A DNA stretch of 6,956 nt from Rickettsiales bacterium. Its GTDB lineage: Bacteria > Pseudomonadota > Alphaproteobacteria > Rickettsiales > Anaplasmataceae. The notes beneath the pieces are model-generated. The model was not told where the DNA came from and did no database searches. It saw only the letters and a program-made list of their open reading frames with translations. Position numbers and translations under genes: made by a program. The stretch covers positions 1 to 6,956 of the forward strand of contig JAITFM010000052.1 of NCBI GenBank assembly GCA_031281335.1, in the 5' to 3' direction. Below are positions 4,748-6,956 of the stretch, piece by piece; position 1 is the first letter of the stretch, and each line of letters starts with the position of its first letter.

Positions 4748-4778
4748 GGCTGACCTGTTTACATTTACCCATGTTTTA

Positions 4779-4807
4779 ATTGTAGCATATTTTTTATATT
4801 AGTTCAA
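4779..4807 (-). promoter_or_regulatory. Extended -10 promoter of the 368-aa gene, overlapping the polA 3' end
   Basis: On the minus strand TTGAAC (4807-4802, 4/6) lies in the last two sense codons of polA. After a 17-bp spacer comes TACAAT (4784-4779, 5/6), preceded by TG as TGCTACAAT, an extended -10. The predicted start near 4772 gives a leader of about 25 nt to the ATG at 4747. The 368-aa gene can therefore be transcribed independently of polA even though only 51 nt separate them. Confidence 0.65.
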
Positions 4808-6956
4808 ATGATTTATACTCTCGGAATTTGCGGTGTTTAAATCATAATTAAGAAAATTTGAGCCCCAGTTGTCACTAATTTTTACCTCCACTTCAAGCGG
4901 TACAGAAATTTTTACTGCATTTTCCATTACGTCTTTCACAAGTTTTGCTGTTTCTTGTACCTTTTCATCCTTTACTTCGACCAGTAGCTCATCGTGAACT
5001 TGGAGGATTATTTTACCAGCTTTTAACTGATCATAAAGTCGAATCATTGCACTTTTTATTATATCAGCAGCAGTTCCTTGCACAGGTGCATTTATCGCTG
5101 CCCTTTCTGCAAATTGCCTTAAGTAAGGGATTTTATTGTTTATGTCTTCTACAAAGCATCTTCTACCAAACAAAGTTTCTACATAGCCGTGCTGTCTCGC
5201 GATAGACATCTCCTTTTCCATATAGACCTTTATCTCTGGATAACAGGAGAAATAATAATTAATGTATTCGGCAGCTTCCTCAACGGTAATTTTAAACCGC
5301 CTTGCAAGGCCAAACGGGCTAATGCCATATATAATGCCAAAATTAATGGATTTTGCTTTTTGCCTTAGCTGTTTATCTACCTCTGCACCTTCCCGCACTC
5401 CAAAAACTTGCCTTGCGGTGATATTGTGAACATCTTGTCCATTTGCAAAAGCTTCTTTAAATGCTGCAACATCCGCGATATGTGCCAAAAGTCTCAATTC
5501 TATTTGTGAGTAATCGGCAGAAATTATCTTGTACCCTTTTGGCGCAATAAATGCTTGCCTAATAAAGCTTCCTTCCTCACTCCTGATAGGAATACTCTGC
5601 AGATTAGGATTGCTGGAGCTAAGCCTACCTGTTGCGGTTATTGAGAAGCTCGTATGTACTCTACCATCAAGAGGGTCAACTCGCTTTATTAGCGCATCGG
5701 TATAGGTACCCTTTAGCTTGCTTAAGTGTCGCCAATCTAAAATCTTACTTGCAATTTCAGCTCCTTCCATTTCAAGTTCTTCTAGTACTTCAGAGTTTGT
5801 GCTATACGATCCTGATTTTAACTTTTTCTTCTTATTAAGCCCCATTTTATTAAACAAAACATCACTTAATTGTTTTGGCGAAGCAATATTGAATCTTTCT
5901 CCTGCCAAATTATATATATCATTCTCAAGCACAGTGAGTAGCTGTTGAAATTTATCAGACAATTCCTGCAGTTTTTGAATGTTTAGCAATATTCCATTTT
6001 TTTCCATGCTGAGTATCACTTTCATAAGCGGCTTATCGAAGCGCTCGTAAATTGTAAAGAGCTTTTCCTGGAACAATCTTTGTGTTAGCTTTTCACGGAT
6101 CGCTATTAAAGTTTTTGCTGAGAAAACCTCTACATTTCCACTCAAATTATGTGCAACTATGTTTGGAATGCTGTGATCATGCTTTCCTGTGTCAAGGCTA
6201 TATGACATTGTCATCAAATCATCAACTGAGCCTAGCACTTTTTCTACTGTAGGAAGTGTTTCTCTGACCTTTCTAATATCATGTATTATTTTTAGCACCC
6301 CGTTTGAAAGTAAAGTTGAGTTGATTGTGATTAGCGCATCTTGTAGGCAGTTTTGATCTATGTAGAAAATATTATCTTCACTGCAAGATAAGGAAATTTT
6401 ACTGAGTACGTTGTTTTCAAAGTGGCAATAGATTGCGATTTTGCCTTCATATCTGCAGTGCTCCAAAAATTTTTCTAATTCTTCACTACTATATTCTAGT
6501 TTCTTTTCCGCGCTGGGTTTATTATAAGAAAAAAGCTTCTCCGCTTTGCTTATCAATGAATTAAACTCATACTTCTTTAGAAAGGATAACAATTTCTCCA
6601 TATTTGGAGGATGAACTTCATATTTTGCAACATCATGCTGAAGATCTACTTTCTCGCATAGTAATAAAAGTTTTCGTGAAATTAGTGCTTTTTCCTTATG
6701 TTCGATAAGAATATTACGTACCCTCGTTTGCTCAATGCTACTAATGTTTTCCAGGGTATTGTCCAGGGAACCAAATTCATCAAGCAATTTAGCTGCAGTC
6801 TTTGGGCCTATTCTTGGAATGCCCGGGATGTTATCAGATGCATCTCCAGTTAGAGAAAATAAATCAAGAAGCCTGTTTGAATTTACACCAAATTTTTCTA
6901 TTACTTGTTTTTCATCTATGTATATATTTTTGATAGGGTCGAATATTAAAATGTTG
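4799..6956 (-). CDS. polA: DNA polymerase I (5' end outside window)
   Basis: PolA fills gaps in repair and replaces Okazaki primers. The frame is open to the window edge, so the TTG at 6787 is internal. There are 718 residues visible, numbered here from codon 6955-6953. About 140 to 200 N-terminal residues are missing, judged from a family length of 850-930. The end of the 5'-3' nuclease domain is at 1-60, with TGDASDNIPGIPRIGPKTAA at 36-55: metal-binding aspartates, then a helix-hairpin-helix. Residues about 165-300 occupy the 3'-5' exonuclease position but lack its acidic residues (IAIYCHFENN where active enzymes have DTET), so proofreading is probably absent. The polymerase domain is intact: motif A SADYSQIELR (D481), the O-helix R531, K535, F539 and Y543 in RQKAKSINFGIIYG, and motif C QVHDE (H654, D655, E656). 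A tail of about 18 residues follows the usual family end. Confidence 0.97.
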   Translation of the reverse strand, partial: NILIFDPIKNIYIDEKQVIEKFGVNSNRLLDLFSLTGDASDNIPGIPRIGPKTAAKLLDEFGSLDNTLENISSIEQTRVRNILIEHKEKALISRKLLLLCEKVDLQHDVAKYEVHPPNMEKLLSFLKKYEFNSLISKAEKLFSYNKPSAEKKLEYSSEELEKFLEHCRYEGKIAIYCHFENNVLSKISLSCSEDNIFYIDQNCLQDALITINSTLLSNGVLKIIHDIRKVRETLPTVEKVLGSVDDLMTMSYSLDTGKHDHSIPNIVAHNLSGNVEVFSAKTLIAIREKLTQRLFQEKLFTIYERFDKPLMKVILSMEKNGILLNIQKLQELSDKFQQLLTVLENDIYNLAGERFNIASPKQLSDVLFNKMGLNKKKKLKSGSYSTNSEVLEELEMEGAEIASKILDWRHLSKLKGTYTDALIKRVDPLDGRVHTSFSITATGRLSSSNPNLQSIPIRSEEGSFIRQAFIAPKGYKIISADYSQIELRLLAHIADVAAFKEAFANGQDVHNITARQVFGVREGAEVDKQLRQKAKSINFGIIYGISPFGLARRFKITVEEAAEYINYYFSCYPEIKVYMEKEMSIARQHGYVETLFGRRCFVEDINNKIPYLRQFAERAAINAPVQGTAADIIKSAMIRLYDQLKAGKIILQVHDELLVEVKDEKVQETAKLVKDVMENAVKISVPLEVEVKISDNWGSNFLNYDLNTANSESINHLN

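Noticed and set aside
6785..6787. TTG as the polA start
   Set aside because: The frame continues upstream to the window edge with the conserved nuclease motif TGDASDNIPGIPRIGPKTAA, so the TTG is an internal leucine codon.
1..6956. CRISPR array, toxin-antitoxin pair, phage module or insertion sequence
   Set aside because: No regularly spaced direct repeats, no transposase or integrase motifs and no paired small genes of that type are visible on either strand.

Overview
The window is AT-rich bacterial DNA. Its conserved proteins (PrmC, TldD, PolA) look alphaproteobacterial. The low coding density, the small lineage-restricted proteins and a family of GTCATTCCAGC-type palindromic repeats match what I know of Wolbachia (Rickettsiales, intracellular in arthropods and nematodes). 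That assignment comes from pattern recognition, not a database search. I cannot tell the strain or supergroup.

Layout, left to right. The C-terminal part of prmC (release-factor glutamine methyltransferase) enters from the left edge and stops at 350. A 673-nt gap (351-1023) follows. It is not empty: it holds a near-consensus promoter (401-429), a hairpin at the predicted transcript start, a 32-codon ORF (475-573), several small inverted repeats and a composite palindromic repeat (845-979). Next, on the minus strand, come a 129-aa acidic protein of unknown function (1024-1413), a small four-helix membrane protein gene broken by one in-frame TAG (1502-2002), and tRNA-Leu(CAG) (2073-2156). On the plus strand, tldD (2219-3646) diverges from the tRNA. 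It converges on a 368-aa coiled-coil/membrane protein gene (3641-4747, minus) so tightly that both stop codons lie in one TTATAA. Upstream of that gene on the minus strand is polA (4799 to beyond 6956), lacking only its 5' end.

Working parts. PrmC (translation termination), tRNA-Leu, TldD (peptide turnover) and PolA (repair and Okazaki fragment processing) are housekeeping functions with no shared pathway. The lineage-specific material is the 129-aa protein, the broken membrane protein, the 368-aa protein and the 351-1023 gap. Five sigma70-like promoters have 17-bp spacers, plus one for tldD. Two of them, those of the 129-aa gene and the broken gene, carry symmetric dyads over the -10 box or predicted start site that could be operators.

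I found no CRISPR array, no intact insertion sequence, no toxin-antitoxin pair and no convincing new multi-gene system. The points most worth checking are the possible small RNA or micro-ORF at 401-605, the single-codon inactivation of the membrane protein gene, the tRNA terminator built partly from the tRNA's own T arm, and the overlapping convergent stops.
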